Assembly (NCBI GenBank): GCA_964017145.1
Contig: CAXHKQ010000351.1
Span: 1 to 16,159, forward strand
From: Agrocybe praecox
Taxonomy: Eukaryota; Basidiomycota; Agaricomycetes; Agaricales; Agrocybaceae
Direction of reading: 5' to 3'
DNA length: 16,159 bases
Notes under the pieces: model-generated
What the model was told of the DNA's origin: nothing
Seen by the model: the letters and a program-made list of their open reading frames with translations, nothing else
The model's database searches: none
Part shown: positions 1 to 9,700 of the stretch, piece after piece
Layout of the letters: every line of letters starts with the position of its first letter
Numbering within the stretch: position 1 is the first letter of the stretch
Program-made: the position numbers and the translations under genes

Positions 1-560
1 CCGATTAACATTCATTTTCATCTCCAGGCCTACTCTTCGAAACATTCGAGAAAGTTGGAAAATGGAATGGTTTTAATCGCTGGAAGAGAAATATTCTAGT
101 CTGAGTTCCAAAAATTCACAGAATGATAGGGTACATGTGTATCTAATGATTAATGATGCACAAAAATATTTGATAGCTTTCTTGTAATAGCCATTGGAAT
201 ATGACGATAAAATTCCAAATTTAACTATCGCTACTGATGGGACTACACTTTTTGTGTGAGAGGGCATAGACTTGATAAAAGACCCATAATATCCAAAACT
301 CATGTCAGTAAAATATCTCCGGTATTAAAGAAAGGTGCAAAATTTGCCCACCTGCAAACAATATTCCGTCGCACTCTACATTTTATTTTCAATATGTTCT
401 AACTAACTGTATTCATAAGGGCTATATCTTTCGAATTCGTGCAAATTGAATAGAAATTCATTTCTGTATAACTTCCAACATAATTTGATTAGCCAAGTCC
501 AACACATACACATCATGTGACCTTATCTCAATAAAATCGACAGTATGATTTATACGCCAG
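1..560. other. AT-rich non-coding stretch
   Basis: No exon-like frame, tandem repeat or transposon terminus is visible here. Its AT-rich composition contrasts with the GC-rich, microsatellite-filled sequence that begins near 561. The one open frame (minus strand, 73-303) starts and stops without splice or codon support and resembles no family I know. Probably intergenic or intronic DNA. Confidence 0.5.
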
Positions 561-1274
561 TCATTCCCGCAACCCCGCATATGACGGCGTGTGTGTGTCG
601 TAGGCAGCGATAAAATTTATCTCCGTTTGTGTTTGCAGTCGTTGCTGCTGCTGCTGTGGTTGGGCTGCTGCTGATGGTGGTGGTAATGTGTGTGTATGTG
701 TGGCCTCAAACTCTATTATATATATGCCACACGAATCACGAATATCATATTTTCTGCCGAAATTATACCCAAACACGCGGTCGCGCCGGCGTCATGCCCA
801 TAAAAAGGCTCTCAGCATATTATGTGTGTGAGTGTGTGGCCGGATAGTGTATGTGTGTTGGCGGTCTGAGAGCGCGCTTATCGGCAAACGATCGTTTTGG
901 CTATGCGACTTTGTGTGTGAGTGGGTATATGTTAATATTGGCGCAATATCTTTGCGGTCGCGCGCGCGCGCGAAATGGAAGTATAAATAATACAGTGACA
1001 GCCGACGACATCGTTGATGAGTACTTGCTGATAGGGTTGAAACTTTTTCGTTTGGGCTGCGAATAGGATTTGCCAGGATTATCGCGCCGCGATTTGGGTC
1101 AGGCGATTGGGCGCGCGGAACACGCGGAACACGCTGTAGACGCGCAACCGTCTCGATTTTTGGCGAGCGCTTCTGACATAGACGCCAACCAACAACCGGC
1201 ACTACTACTACCACTGCCACACCGCCACAATACTCTTTAGTCCGATTGCAATCGCTGCTATATCAATCACTCCA
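561..1274. other. GC-rich simple-repeat region, no gene recognised
   Basis: This stretch mixes GCT/GGT triplet runs (about 637-687), several short GT runs (687-701, 823-838, 850-860, 912-920) and a pure (CG)7 tract at 959-972. Overlapping open frames on both strands translate to Cys/Val-rich or His/Thr-rich low-complexity peptides, as expected of GT/CA repeats. It belongs to the same compositional class as 3831-8010 and 10150-11290. The block seems to resume at 1874, so the 595-bp transposon appears to have inserted into it. Confidence 0.5.
959..972. repeat. (CG)7 dinucleotide tract
   Basis: Seven uninterrupted CG units. Alternating CG is the strongest Z-DNA-forming dinucleotide, and its persistence argues against strong methylation-driven CpG loss here. 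A second (CG)7 lies at 3209-3222. Confidence 0.9.
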
Positions 1275-1276
1275 TA

Positions 1277-1300
1277 CAGTAAAACCTCCCTAAGCCGGAA
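1277..1300 (+). repeat. Left terminal inverted repeat of the MITE
   Basis: This 24-base TIR matches 1848-1871 in inverse with no mismatch. It contains the first TAAGCCGGAA word at 1291-1300, and TA precedes it at 1275-1276. Confidence 0.95.
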
Positions 1301-1847
1301 CCTCCCTAAGCCGGAATCCTCGCTAAGCCGGAAAATTTATTCGGTCCCGAGAACCTTGAACACGATTTGTATGAAAATCGAACTCTGTAAGCCGGAAACT
1401 CTTTGAGCCGGAAACGGAAACCATTTTACAAATTTTCTGTGTTCACTGAACCTCTGTAAGACGGAAAATGTTGTTTTTTTCATATAAAATCATCAGTCGA
1501 AATCATTAGTAACACTTAAAATTTAACTACAGTTTGAACCATCTGTTTTCCTGCATTTCCGACGTATACAAATCACTATAACTCCTTACAAATTGTGCGA
1601 AATTCTCAAATCGAAGTATCCGACGAAAAGATTTGTTATCGATTTACCTTGAAGCGACAAAAATAGTAGAATAGAATGACTCCAAACAGTTTATTTGTGG
1701 AATTATGGTTTTCACGGGTATTCTAATACACATTGAACTTACGTTTCATATGTTCCGTTATTCGAGATTTTTTTTAGGTCTTGAAAAAAAGACCTCCCTA
1801 AGCCGGAAACTCCGCTAAGCTGGAATTTTTTGTCGGTCCCCTTGCGA

Positions 1848-1871
1848 TTCCGGCTTAGGGAGGTTTTACTG
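1848..1871 (-). repeat. Right terminal inverted repeat of the MITE
   Basis: This is the exact reverse complement of 1277-1300, followed by TA at 1872-1873. Immediately inside it, 1793-1842 carries sequence in the same direct orientation as the left subterminal block. Confidence 0.95.
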
Positions 1872-1873
1872 TA

Positions 1874-2230
1874 TATGTATGCGAAGGCGCGCGCACGCGA
1901 ATTGCGACTGTTGACTGCGCGCGTGAGTGTGTGTGGCAATATGGGTATTACCGCGGAACACTGGCGATGAACGCGAATAATACTACGGCTATACCGACAG
2001 CCATATCTGTTAGCGAAATCGCCAACATCGCGCGGCACACTAATCAGCATTGTGCGCGTTGTGCTTCGCTCGGTGAGTAAGTGTATAACACGTAAAATAT
2101 CACTCTGACAAATCTTAATCTGAGAATAAAATAGCCACGCAACGGCGACTTGTGACGGGCGCCGACGGAGCGAAGACAATATGGCAGTAACAGTGGCATT
2201 GTGGCGTGTACGAGTCGATAAACATATACA
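1874..2230. other. GC-rich stretch, no gene recognised
   Basis: Continuation of the 561-1274 block on the other side of the transposon, with short CG and GT runs near 1886-1937. The minus-strand open frame 1739-2263 runs through the transposon terminus and shows no conserved domain, so I treat it as chance. An exact T10 tract sits at 2231-2240. Confidence 0.4.
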
Positions 2231-2240
2231 TTTTTTTTTT

Positions 2241-2990
2241 GGTTTCCTAAAAAAAATGTTCAAATCTTACAATTTGCAGCTGCTAGTATAACTACCATAC
2301 CTCATTACACACAATTGTGCTTCTTTTTCGATTAGTAGAAAAGTAAGAGTAATAAAAACAGTTTAATGTTGCAGTTTTGATCAATAAACATTCTTCTATG
2401 ATTTAATAATATCGATGAAAAACGTCTAGCCTGTGGCTGAGAACGTCATAAGAAAAACATATCCGTTAATATATTATTCCACTCTCATGGTCATGGTCGT
2501 TCGAAAATGACGCCATATATCGTAAAATAAGTCTTCTCTGGGCGCGTCTAACCAAAGGGTGAGATTTTTCTTCAACGATTCTTACTTATACAATTGAATG
2601 AAGTTAAATGAACTAAACTGCATCGTTCGAATTTGTGTGTTAATTTTCCTACCAACGTAATCGAAGAATTTCGAGTATGTTTCAAATCAATGAGCAAGGA
2701 TAGTATACAACTTCTCAGTTAGGTTAATTTTGGAATATTGTTATGAAACAAACGCTGCAATTTGTTGCAATACTTCGAACTTCTTCTGGCTGTCTTGTTA
2801 TTCGTCTGTGCTCTCAGACCTCAGACATTTCAAAACGGTTCAATGATAAAATAATATTCATAAGTATTAAGCAGCATAACATTCTGGTCCGTACGATTCA
2901 CAACTCTAGTAGAACTCAATGGCCGAAGTGCGTCAGGCATAGCATTTGCACTCTACCGACACACACAGTCGTGCGTAATTCGTTCCGCAT
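2241..2990. other. AT-rich non-coding stretch
   Basis: I see no convincing gene, TIR or tandem repeat here. A short local duplication, ATGGTCATGGTCGTT, lies near 2487-2501. The plus-strand frame starting at 2743 runs into the GT repeat at 2998 and loses any protein-like character there. Confidence 0.4.
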
Positions 2991-2997
2991 GTCTTTA

Positions 2998-3035
2998 TGT
3001 GCGTGTGTGTGTGTATGTGTGTGTTTGTGTGCGTG
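2998..3035. repeat. Interrupted (GT)n microsatellite
   Basis: GT repeats interrupted by single A, T and C changes (GTGTGTATGTGT, TTTGTG, GCGTGC). A CA tract at 3175-3196 lies ~140 bases downstream in the complementary sense, so the two could pair in single-stranded form. Pure-looking frames across them are repeat translations. Confidence 0.9.
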
Positions 3036-3174
3036 CGCCGGCGAGTGGGGAGCTTCGCGACGGTGGCAGCCGAAGCAGCAGCAGCCGCGGCTGCGCTTAT
3101 CATCCGGCTAGAATCGCGCGAGCTGCGCGCGCGTTCGTTCTTTTGAACTCGCGCTTGCCCCCCTCCCACCTTGG

Positions 3175-3222
3175 CACACACACACACACACACACAGGCT
3201 AAACCATACGCGCGCGCGCGCG
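3175..3222. repeat. (CA)11 followed by (CG)7
   Basis: (CA)11 occupies 3175-3196 and (CG)7 occupies 3209-3222, separated by 12 bases. Adjacent alternating purine-pyrimidine tracts of this kind favour left-handed DNA under supercoiling. The surrounding 3036-3290 is GC-rich with no recognisable exon. Confidence 0.9.
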
Positions 3223-3480
3223 AGCGTCGCGGGGAATCGTTGATTTCAATCTCGCCGCGACCGACAACGCGGGCTCGCACGTTTGCAAGTATACACTAGC
3301 GAAGCATAGAATAGCATAGCCATAGTATACGTATATGTATACATGTGCTATGTGTACGCGCTAATCTCTATGGGCATCTTCATAGTGTGTCTACACACAC
3401 ACACAAGCGCGCGCGCCTGCGATGGCATTCGTGCTGATACACATAGCGACACATAGACATACTACCCTAGCTCATTAATT
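3223..3480. other. End of short GC-rich island with palindromic TA/GTATAC words
   Basis: The sequence ATACGTATATGTATACATG near 3328-3346 is rich in self-complementary words, and another CA/CG tract follows at about 3391-3411. No gene or promoter motif in a supportable position was found. Confidence 0.4.
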
Positions 3481-3830
3481 TGAAACATTGACGAAACCTT
3501 GCTTCTTTTACTTGTTGTACGAAAGTAAAAGTCACACACAAATGGTATTGATTTAGATTTGTTCATCCAACATCATTTCATTGTATAGGAGGACTTGGGC
3601 ATAATTTTATTATCTTTCCATTGAGTATATACACATTGCTCTAAGTCACTCCAGTGAGAAGTTGTTACCTGTCAACCAATCTCGAAATTAAAATATTTTG
3701 TATGGAGAGTGGAATAACATATTTGTCTCCATCCACATACACGTACGTCGTGTTCGGTTTAGAGACCGTATCTTTTCATAATTTCGTGTATGTTTCAAAT
3801 TTATGAGTTGTACTAGTAGCATAGCGCAGC
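3481..3830. other. AT-rich stretch with nothing recognised
   Basis: A transition segment between two GC-rich islands. I see no open frame, tandem repeat or terminal repeat that stands out. Confidence 0.4.
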
Positions 3831-4152
3831 AGTATACTTGGCAGCCGTCGTCAGTGTGCGTGTATGATGTTCCAAACGGACACCCATCGTCACCGACGAC
3901 GTCGCAGCGACCAAATATAATACGTGTTGTGTTTTAATATGCTTATCTCACTCGCTGTGTGTGTCGACGACCACACAGCGCAAATGCACGAACGAACAAA
4001 AAACCACCGCACAACCTCGACGTCGACGACGAAGGCAAAAAAACCGTGGCGGCAGCAGCAGCCCCCCATCGCAAGCGCGGCGGTTCGGATTTGTATCGGC
4101 TTTTATGCCTTTTTATGGCGGCGCAACGGTGTCGATTTGTCGTCACACTCTC

Positions 4153-4181
4153 CACACACACACACACTCACTCACTCACTC
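4153..4181. repeat. (CA)n/(CACT)n compound microsatellite
   Basis: A CA run passes directly into four CACT units. It lies inside several overlapping low-complexity frames (about 3924-4303) that I reject as genes. Confidence 0.9.
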
Positions 4182-4737
4182 GTACAAACATACGACCCAT
4201 GCGTGTAAGTGTAATGTATTATAGCGCGCGAGTCACGTGTGGCAATGACTGCGCGATTAAAACGCGATACGTCCGCGATCGGTCGGTCGGAAATTGTGAC
4301 TGAATTGATCAGCGCACACACACTTAATCGCGATCGCGTTGCGGGCCAGCCAGAGTTAATTGGTTTTTCTGTGTGTGTGCGCGCGCTCACCGCGCCGCCG
4401 TAAAAGCAAGCGGATTAAGTGATCACGCACACAGTGCGGTTTTATCTGTCGCAGTTGGTCGTCAATGTCGCGGCGCGCACAACCAGAACCGCCACAAACC
4501 ACAAACCTCCCCGCCGATGACGACGATTTGAATAGCACAAACATTGAACCGCCACAAACCATCGAATGACGTAAATCCGTATCGCGCTGTTGTGCACACG
4601 CAGCACGAAGCGTCGGAATTATTATCGTAATTTGATCGTTGTCTGGTCTGGCCCGTCGTCGTTCGTTCGAATGTCGAATGCCGGCGCGTATATTTCATTC
4701 CCGACAATCGCAGCCGAGCGATCTAACTTCGCTGAAC

Positions 4738-4753
4738 GTGTGTGTGTGTGTGT
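4738..4753. repeat. (GT)8 microsatellite
   Basis: Eight uninterrupted GT units, followed by TCG. A further GT run lies at 4872-4884. Confidence 0.9.
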
Positions 4754-5042
4754 TCGCCGAATGAAAATATAAATGTGCCGGGGCGCTTATCAGATTCCAT
4801 ATACCATTTCTCAGATTTCAACGCAAGCGAAACACGCACACACGCTGGCATGTTATAGTACAGTGTGTATGCGTGTGTGTGTGTGCTGCATGTACACGAA
4901 CGAAACGTTATCGCATCGGAGCATCGGCAGCAGCAGCAGCATCGCGTATACACATTACATGTGGCGCATCGCGCGCACGCGTAATCGCATTTTCCGATCT
5001 AACTCTGGCCGCCGCCACCGATTCGGTTCGCTTGCTCGCCCG

Positions 5043-5058
5043 CTCTCTCTCTCTCTCT
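5043..5058. repeat. (CT)8 tract; potential GAGA-factor site on the minus strand
   Basis: Eight uninterrupted CT units give GAGAGAG on the minus strand. In flies such tracts bind GAGA factor near promoters and Polycomb elements. No downstream promoter motif can be fixed, so binding is only a suggestion. Confidence 0.6.
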
Positions 5059-6540
5059 GGCAGCGTCGGTGTGCGGTTCGGCTCTCAGAGCCGAAAGAGT
5101 TTTCTATGCTGCGCCGCCGATTCATATCGCACTGTTCATTTATGCTGCTACATGTGCGCTGCTGATGGGGTGGTCGTTATAACGAAATATTCAAACCGAC
5201 GATCCCACACAGCCCAGCGACTTACGAACAGATACGCGTCGTGTCTGAGCATAATATGCAGGGTGGGTGTGTGTGTGTTATGCTGCGATATGCGTTCGAG
5301 ACTCGTTCTATTCCACAGAGATTCGGTGTAGTTGGAGAGATTGCCGCGTGTGTCGTAATATTCGCAGTTAACTGCGCGCATGTGCGTTCGTGCGTGCGTG
5401 CACAAAACATAACGCGCGTGCGTGCGTGTTGTGATTAGGAATCCCACATGTGTGTGCGTGCGTGCGCGCAACAATCGCACTCGCGCCGCATATTATTCGT
5501 GTCGCACACAAAGCATTTCGCCCGCATATCAGCAAAGCAGCACCACCGAAGCCGAATGCTTTCGTTATCTCGCCGCGCCGCGCACATTCACACTAATTCG
5601 CACTCGCACATTGTTCGCAGCGCGGCGGCGACACAAAACTGATTCGCCGTTCGCCAGTCAGGCCAGTCAGCCAGCCAGCCAGCAGTATATTTTAATTGCA
5701 AATCCACGCGATTACGGTCGCCAAACCCACATACACGCAAGCTCCGTCGTCGCTGATCCAAATATATACGTTTAATCGCGCACTCGACACTCGCCGCCAC
5801 TGTTCGCGAGTATTTAACACGTGTGTGTGTATATGTGGGTAGCGAGTGTGTGTGTGTGTGCATCGTGATCCTGAGTCATCGACCGCAAACAATCATCGCT
5901 ATTATTGCGAGTGAATGAGTGCCGCAGCGCAGCGAGTGTGTGTGCATGTGTTGTATGAGTGTGTGGTGGCGTAAACACGGCTGATTGTCCGCCTGCGCAG
6001 CACGCGGAGTGTATTCAGTACGTGTATTGCACACACCACCACTATTAACTGTGAGGCCGCCGCCGTCGCTGCCGCCGCCGCCTCACCACTCGAACGAAAA
6101 TCCGAAGTAATTAAAACGGTAATCGCACTTGATCGTCTATACTCGCGTACACACACGACACACGCACTCACACACACACAACAGCTGGCGGGTTTAATTC
6201 AACCGCGATTTGTTTGGTGCGTTCACACACACACACTCAGCCGTCGTAGTGCCGCGGTCGCGGTCGCTGGTTAAGAGATAACCGCGCACAACTTGAATAT
6301 GAATGTGAAAATAAAACACATGGACGACGGCGGCGACGCACTCATACACTACACACTGGCTACACAGCACACGAACCGCTCGAACCACGAACTCTATCAG
6401 CGCCGGTAAATCTCGACGGGCGGCCGCTCGCGGTCGAGGCGCGCGCAGGCCCGCCATACGTGTGTGTGTGTGCACTTGCGCGCGATTACAATCGCGACCA
6501 CGCGCACACGAATTGTGCGAATGCGCGTCGCGCGGTTTGG

Positions 6541-6570
6541 GGTTTGGCTTGGCTTGGCTCGGCTCGGTGT
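6541..6570. repeat. Six-unit pentamer repeat GGYTY
   Basis: Six consecutive pentamers read GGTTT, GGCTT, GGCTT, GGCTC, GGCTC, GGTGT. Regularly spaced GG doublets could support a weak two-tier quadruplex, which is inferred. It lies outside any credible coding frame. Confidence 0.75.
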
Positions 6571-6894
6571 TGTGCGATTGTATCACGAAAACTCGCGGTT
6601 CCTCCGCTAACCGGCAATACGAACGCAAACAGTTGCTCATAAATATCGCTCTAGACGCCCGCGTGTAAATCGTACTCGACTCGACTCGCCACTCACACGA
6701 TATTTGCGCTTGTTTGTGTTGTGTCGGATCGACACCGCCAGCAGAAGAAGCACCAGCAGCAGCAGCAACGAAACCGGCGATCCGCGAAGCAGTTTGCATC
6801 ACTAATGTCTTGGGCGACGCGCGACGCGATGACGGTTATAGTGAACGCCAAAAAACCACGGACTCACGGACTCAAACGCACCCGATGCGGCGGA

Positions 6895-6912
6895 CTACGG
6901 CTACGGCTACGG
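6895..6912. repeat. (CTACGG)3 hexamer repeat
   Basis: Three exact CTACGG units, followed 37 bases later by the (GAGC)5 tract. Confidence 0.85.
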
Positions 6913-6948
6913 CACACGTGCGTACGCGTCGACAGTTGAATTCTCACT

Positions 6949-6968
6949 GAGCGAGCGAGCGAGCGAGC
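6949..6968. repeat. (GAGC)5 tetranucleotide repeat
   Basis: Five uninterrupted GAGC units inside the GC-rich block. No associated gene was recognised. Confidence 0.9.
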
Positions 6969-7077
6969 AGCGCGTTTGGCTCGGCGAGCAAGAGCGACGC
7001 GCGCGCTCGCACTCCGGAAAATACTCGCATATACAGTCACGCATTTGCGACGCGCGCGCAACTGGACGTGCACGTAA

Positions 7078-7098
7078 ACGACGACGACGACGACGACG
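7078..7098. repeat. (ACG)7 trinucleotide repeat
   Basis: Seven uninterrupted ACG units. In the plus frame starting at 7068 they would encode an Asp run, but that frame soon becomes a GT-repeat translation and is not supported as a gene. Confidence 0.9.
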
Positions 7099-8010
7099 TC
7101 AACATACAATCGCAGCGCGACGTCGTTGTCGTCTTCTTCGCCTGTGTGAATGTGCGTGCTGGTGCTGGCTTGTTGGCTTCTTGTGTGTGTGTTTGTGTGT
7201 GTGTTCGGGGCACGTTATCGCACGTTCGAATCATCACGGCCGCGCTCAGCGAAGCGATGTTGCCACATTTGCAGCAGTGGCAGCGGCAGCGGATGTTATG
7301 CTAGCGCTGCTCGCTGCTCGGCTATGCGGACCGGAAGACGTGCCAGAGATAGTGGCGGTGCTGCTGCCGCCAGGGCGGAGTGAATGTTATCTTGTGCGCC
7401 GGAGTTGGAAAACTCGGCACTCGGCCGGTGTGTATGTGTGTGTGTGTTTGGAATCGATTGTTACGCGAGGAGAGCTCAGATGAATACCAGAATGAATAGT
7501 ATAATGCTTCACACTGTGTGTGGAAAGGCCATCGGAATAGTGCTAGGCAAAAGAGCAACGCCGATTCGAACAGTAACATACCAACGGAAAATAAACCGCC
7601 AAACCGCAAAACACTTTGCGCAAATATTATACTGAACCAGCACACCACCACCACCGCACAATCCGATGCGCGAACCGAAGTCTGCGTGTGTGTGTGAGTG
7701 CATGCGTGCACGTTCATTGATGGTAGGTGTCGATTGTCGGTCGGTCGGTCGGGCTGGTGGGTTTTCTGGCTGGTTGTTTTTGTGCCAGCCAGGAGGGAGG
7801 TTGAGAGTGTGACGGTGTGTGCGAGTGTGTGTGCAGCATTGGCACCGGCACACCGAAACCGCCGCCGACGCCGCCGCCGACGTCATCGCCGACGGTTGCC
7901 AACGTTCGCGACTCGCTCGCCGGTCGTCGCGCGATTGCGTGTGCGCCGATCGTTGCGTCCGACAAGAGCCGCCGTGCGTATTTAGCATTCAGCCCATGAA
8001 ACCCATTGTC

Positions 8011-8590
8011 GGCTGATGCTGAACTGCTGGTATTCAATGGAATGTACGATACGTTTTTTATGTTGAAAGTTGTCAACAAAAGCACGAACATTACAACGTA
8101 TTTTTAAGTAATATATTTACGTATCAAACAGATCCTTATAGCCAACAAATGAAAATTCTATATTTGTTTTCATTGTAAGAATAGTTGGTTTTGGAGGGAT
8201 CATGTTTGTCTCTGTGTCGAATTATTATCTGATTCCATATTCCATGAACATATAAGTATGTATCTAGATTACGTATAGAGAAACAATCGTAACTGTACTG
8301 AAGCCCTAATCATGAAATTGAACATCTGAAGAGCATAATTGTGATTGTCCGGTGATTCTTACAACGTTCGAATGTATAGCAATCATACATCCTGAATTGT
8401 TGGAAACAGAATTCAAGAACTTTGGGTGCTCAATACACCAATACACTTGTGATACATAGTTTACATAGTCAGTATTTTCCAAAAAAGCAATTTCTCTAAT
8501 GTCGAACAGAAGCCTAGCCTAGCCTAGACAACAAACTACAAAACAAACCACTTGCAAAATGGCCTTATTGGTTCGAGAAGAGCATAGCGA
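8011..8590. other. AT-rich stretch upstream of the mariner relic
   Basis: Non-coding in appearance. A pentamer CCTAG is repeated three times at 8513-8527. It may include the 5' flank or lost terminus of the transposase relic that follows, but I found no terminal inverted repeat. Confidence 0.4.
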
Positions 8591-9215
8591 AATATTAAAA
8601 AATCGCGTCAGATTGCACTAGAAATGGCAAAAGGGCTGCCAAAGGGATGCCTGAGTCCTGCGAATACTCGAAACGATGCTTGAATTGAAGCCTAATAAAG
8701 TGCATGCTCTCACGGCAAAGCAGAAGACGCAGAGACTGCTAAGAGCGTTTCTAAGATTAATTTTCATGTACAAACAACTTGTCACGGTCGAACTACTGAT
8801 ACAAAAATAAACTGATCGAATTTAGTTAAAGTTAAGTTCCTACGATAATCTGAGCTTGAGAAAGACCATCAAATCTATGAAGCCTGTCTCTATGATTGTA
8901 TGGACCTCCGTGTCGGCAGAAAATCACTCACATTTGGTGTTTTTGGAGCCAGGGGTAAAGGTTAATGACACGAATTGCCGATAGCAAGCGTTAAAGGGTG
9001 TATTAATGGCATTGACACAAAACAAGTTAAAGTCCGTACCAATTACATTCATGTGAGACTCTACACCGTCACATAAAGCTCATTTTGATAAAGGTTGGCT
9101 GGATCGAAACGTTTCACATCTCATTTCGCGTACACAATGGCTGTCGATGTGACCGGATGTAAAAGCGATGGATTTTTGAATTTAGGATATGTTGGAGGTA
9201 CTAGTCAAAGGGAGG
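8591..9215 (+). pseudogene. Decayed mariner-type (IS630-Tc1-mariner) transposase
   Basis: Cut-and-paste transposase relic. 8591-8650 reads NIKKSRQIALEMAKG, like the N-terminal helix-turn-helix start of mariner-type enzymes. After one frameshift, a single frame from 8655 to about 9215 gives LKPNKVHALTAKQKTQRLLR, then IFMYKQLVTVE where the family has an IFSDEK-type motif, then PVSMIVWTSVSA, LVFLEPGVKVN, DSTPSHKA, GWLDRNVSHLIS and a relic of the S-P-D-L-N-P motif (PDVKAMDF). In-frame stops are at 8808, 8823, 8982, 9054, 9150, 9177 and 9183. The first catalytic Asp is lost (SDE replaced by MY), while the other two Asp codons persist at 9057 and 9156 with 32 codons between them. Homology is from remembered family motifs, but the run of matches in order on one strand leaves little doubt. 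It cannot encode an enzyme. Confidence 0.85.
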
Positions 9216-9239
9216 CAAAATAGTCAATTGAATGCGTTA

Positions 9240-9700
9240 GTTTTACCACCTAACACCCACAAGCCTCTCACTGTTCTTTCCTACTCTCACCTTCCCGTGT
9301 TGCCCCCTGTTAAGTCTGGTATATATGTCAAAGATTGGGTAACCAACCCCAGTGGGCGACATTAGACAACAAACGGTAAAAATGTTCCTCCGATCATTAG
9401 GTGGTTGCACGCTTTGGACTAACTACCCACCGTGTTAAAAAAAGGTATGAAGTTATGAAGCCATCAAGAATACCTCGGATACGGAAGGAAAATCGGCAAC
9501 GACACCAGCAATGTACAAAGGAAGACGAGAGGAAATCGAATTGGCCGACGTGGCAAAGGCAAGATGGATGGAAGGCGGAGGTCAAAATCTAAATGATTGT
9601 AACACCAAAAAAGAAGAAGAAGTCAACGCCAAAAGACACGAAAGCCAGGACCATTGTTAAGCAGCCCTTCAGCGTGAATAACTAAGGCCAAGGGCGGGTA
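9240..9700 (+). mobile_element. Possible non-LTR (RTE-like) retrotransposon 5' remnant
   Basis: This segment differs in texture from its surroundings: pyrimidine-rich at 9245-9320, then a run resembling, from memory, 5' leader sequence of insect RTE-like elements (CACCGTGTTAAA at 9428-9439, CCTCGGATACGGA at 9472-9484, AATCGGCAACGAC at 9490-9502). A Lys-rich stretch, TPKKKKKS, around 9601-9630 could be a decayed form of the ETKKKG motif of the endonuclease domain. Plus frame 9401-9592 ends in a stop and no reverse transcriptase is visible. The alternative is unrelated intergenic DNA; the call needs a repeat-library search. Confidence 0.3.

Larger units (their letters stand above)
1277..1871. 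mobile_element. pogo/Tigger-like non-autonomous TIR element (MITE)
   Basis: The 595-bp element starts CAGTAAAACCTCCCTAAG at 1277, and the exact reverse complement of its first 24 bases occupies 1848-1871, a perfect 24-bp terminal inverted repeat. TA dinucleotides at 1275-1276 and 1872-1873 fit the TA target duplication of IS630-Tc1-mariner elements. The CAGT start and internal iteration of the terminal word suggest the pogo/Tigger branch. TAAGCCGGAA or one-mismatch copies occur at 1291, 1307, 1324, 1388, 1404, 1457, 1799 and 1816, plus the inverted copy at 1848. Such iterated subterminal words usually bind the transposase; that role is inferred here. No transposase frame lies inside, so it would need enzyme from elsewhere. 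The perfect TIRs and intact TA suggest a fairly recent insertion. Family name is from memory; element status is near certain. Confidence 0.92.
3831..8010. other. 4.2-kb GC/CpG-rich simple-repeat block; possible regulatory or 5' region
   Basis: The block is rich in CpG, CAG/CGG triplets and GT/CA runs, with sharp borders to AT-rich DNA at both ends. Microsatellites include CA/CACT at 4153-4181, GT at 4738-4753, 4872-4884, 5820-5832, 5847-5861, 6461-6473, 7182-7204 and 7433-7446, (CT)8 at 5043-5058, (GAGC)5 at 6949-6968, (ACG)7 at 7078-7098 and CGGT at about 7736-7751. Over twenty open frames cross it on both strands. All are low-complexity, none shows a domain, and no pair has convincing phased splice sites. 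In insects, CpG-rich repeat-laden blocks like this often surround promoters or long 5' UTRs of developmental genes. That is a possibility only, because I cannot place a transcription start. Confidence 0.45.

Noticed and set aside
792..1220. 142-codon minus-strand frame and the overlapping plus frames around it
   Set aside because: His/Thr and Val runs come from GT/CA repeats; no domain, splice context or codon bias.
1739..2263. 174-codon minus-strand frame
   Set aside because: It runs through the right end of the MITE and shows no family resemblance; chance frame.
3924..4303. Several overlapping plus frames of 87-114 codons
   Set aside because: Three frames open at once over CACA/CACT repeats; mutual shadows without domain content.
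6194..6802. 202-codon minus-strand frame
   Set aside because: Longest in the GC-rich block, but Arg/Ala/His/Thr low-complexity with no domain and no supporting splice sites; long frames are expected in CpG-rich DNA.
7181..7483. 100-codon plus frame with a hydrophobic Ala/Leu core
   Set aside because: Bounded on both sides by GT-repeat Cys/Val runs; no homologous family recognised.
8513..8527. Interstitial telomere repeat (CCTAG)3
   Set aside because: The insect telomere unit is TTAGG/CCTAA; this differs and is only three units long.
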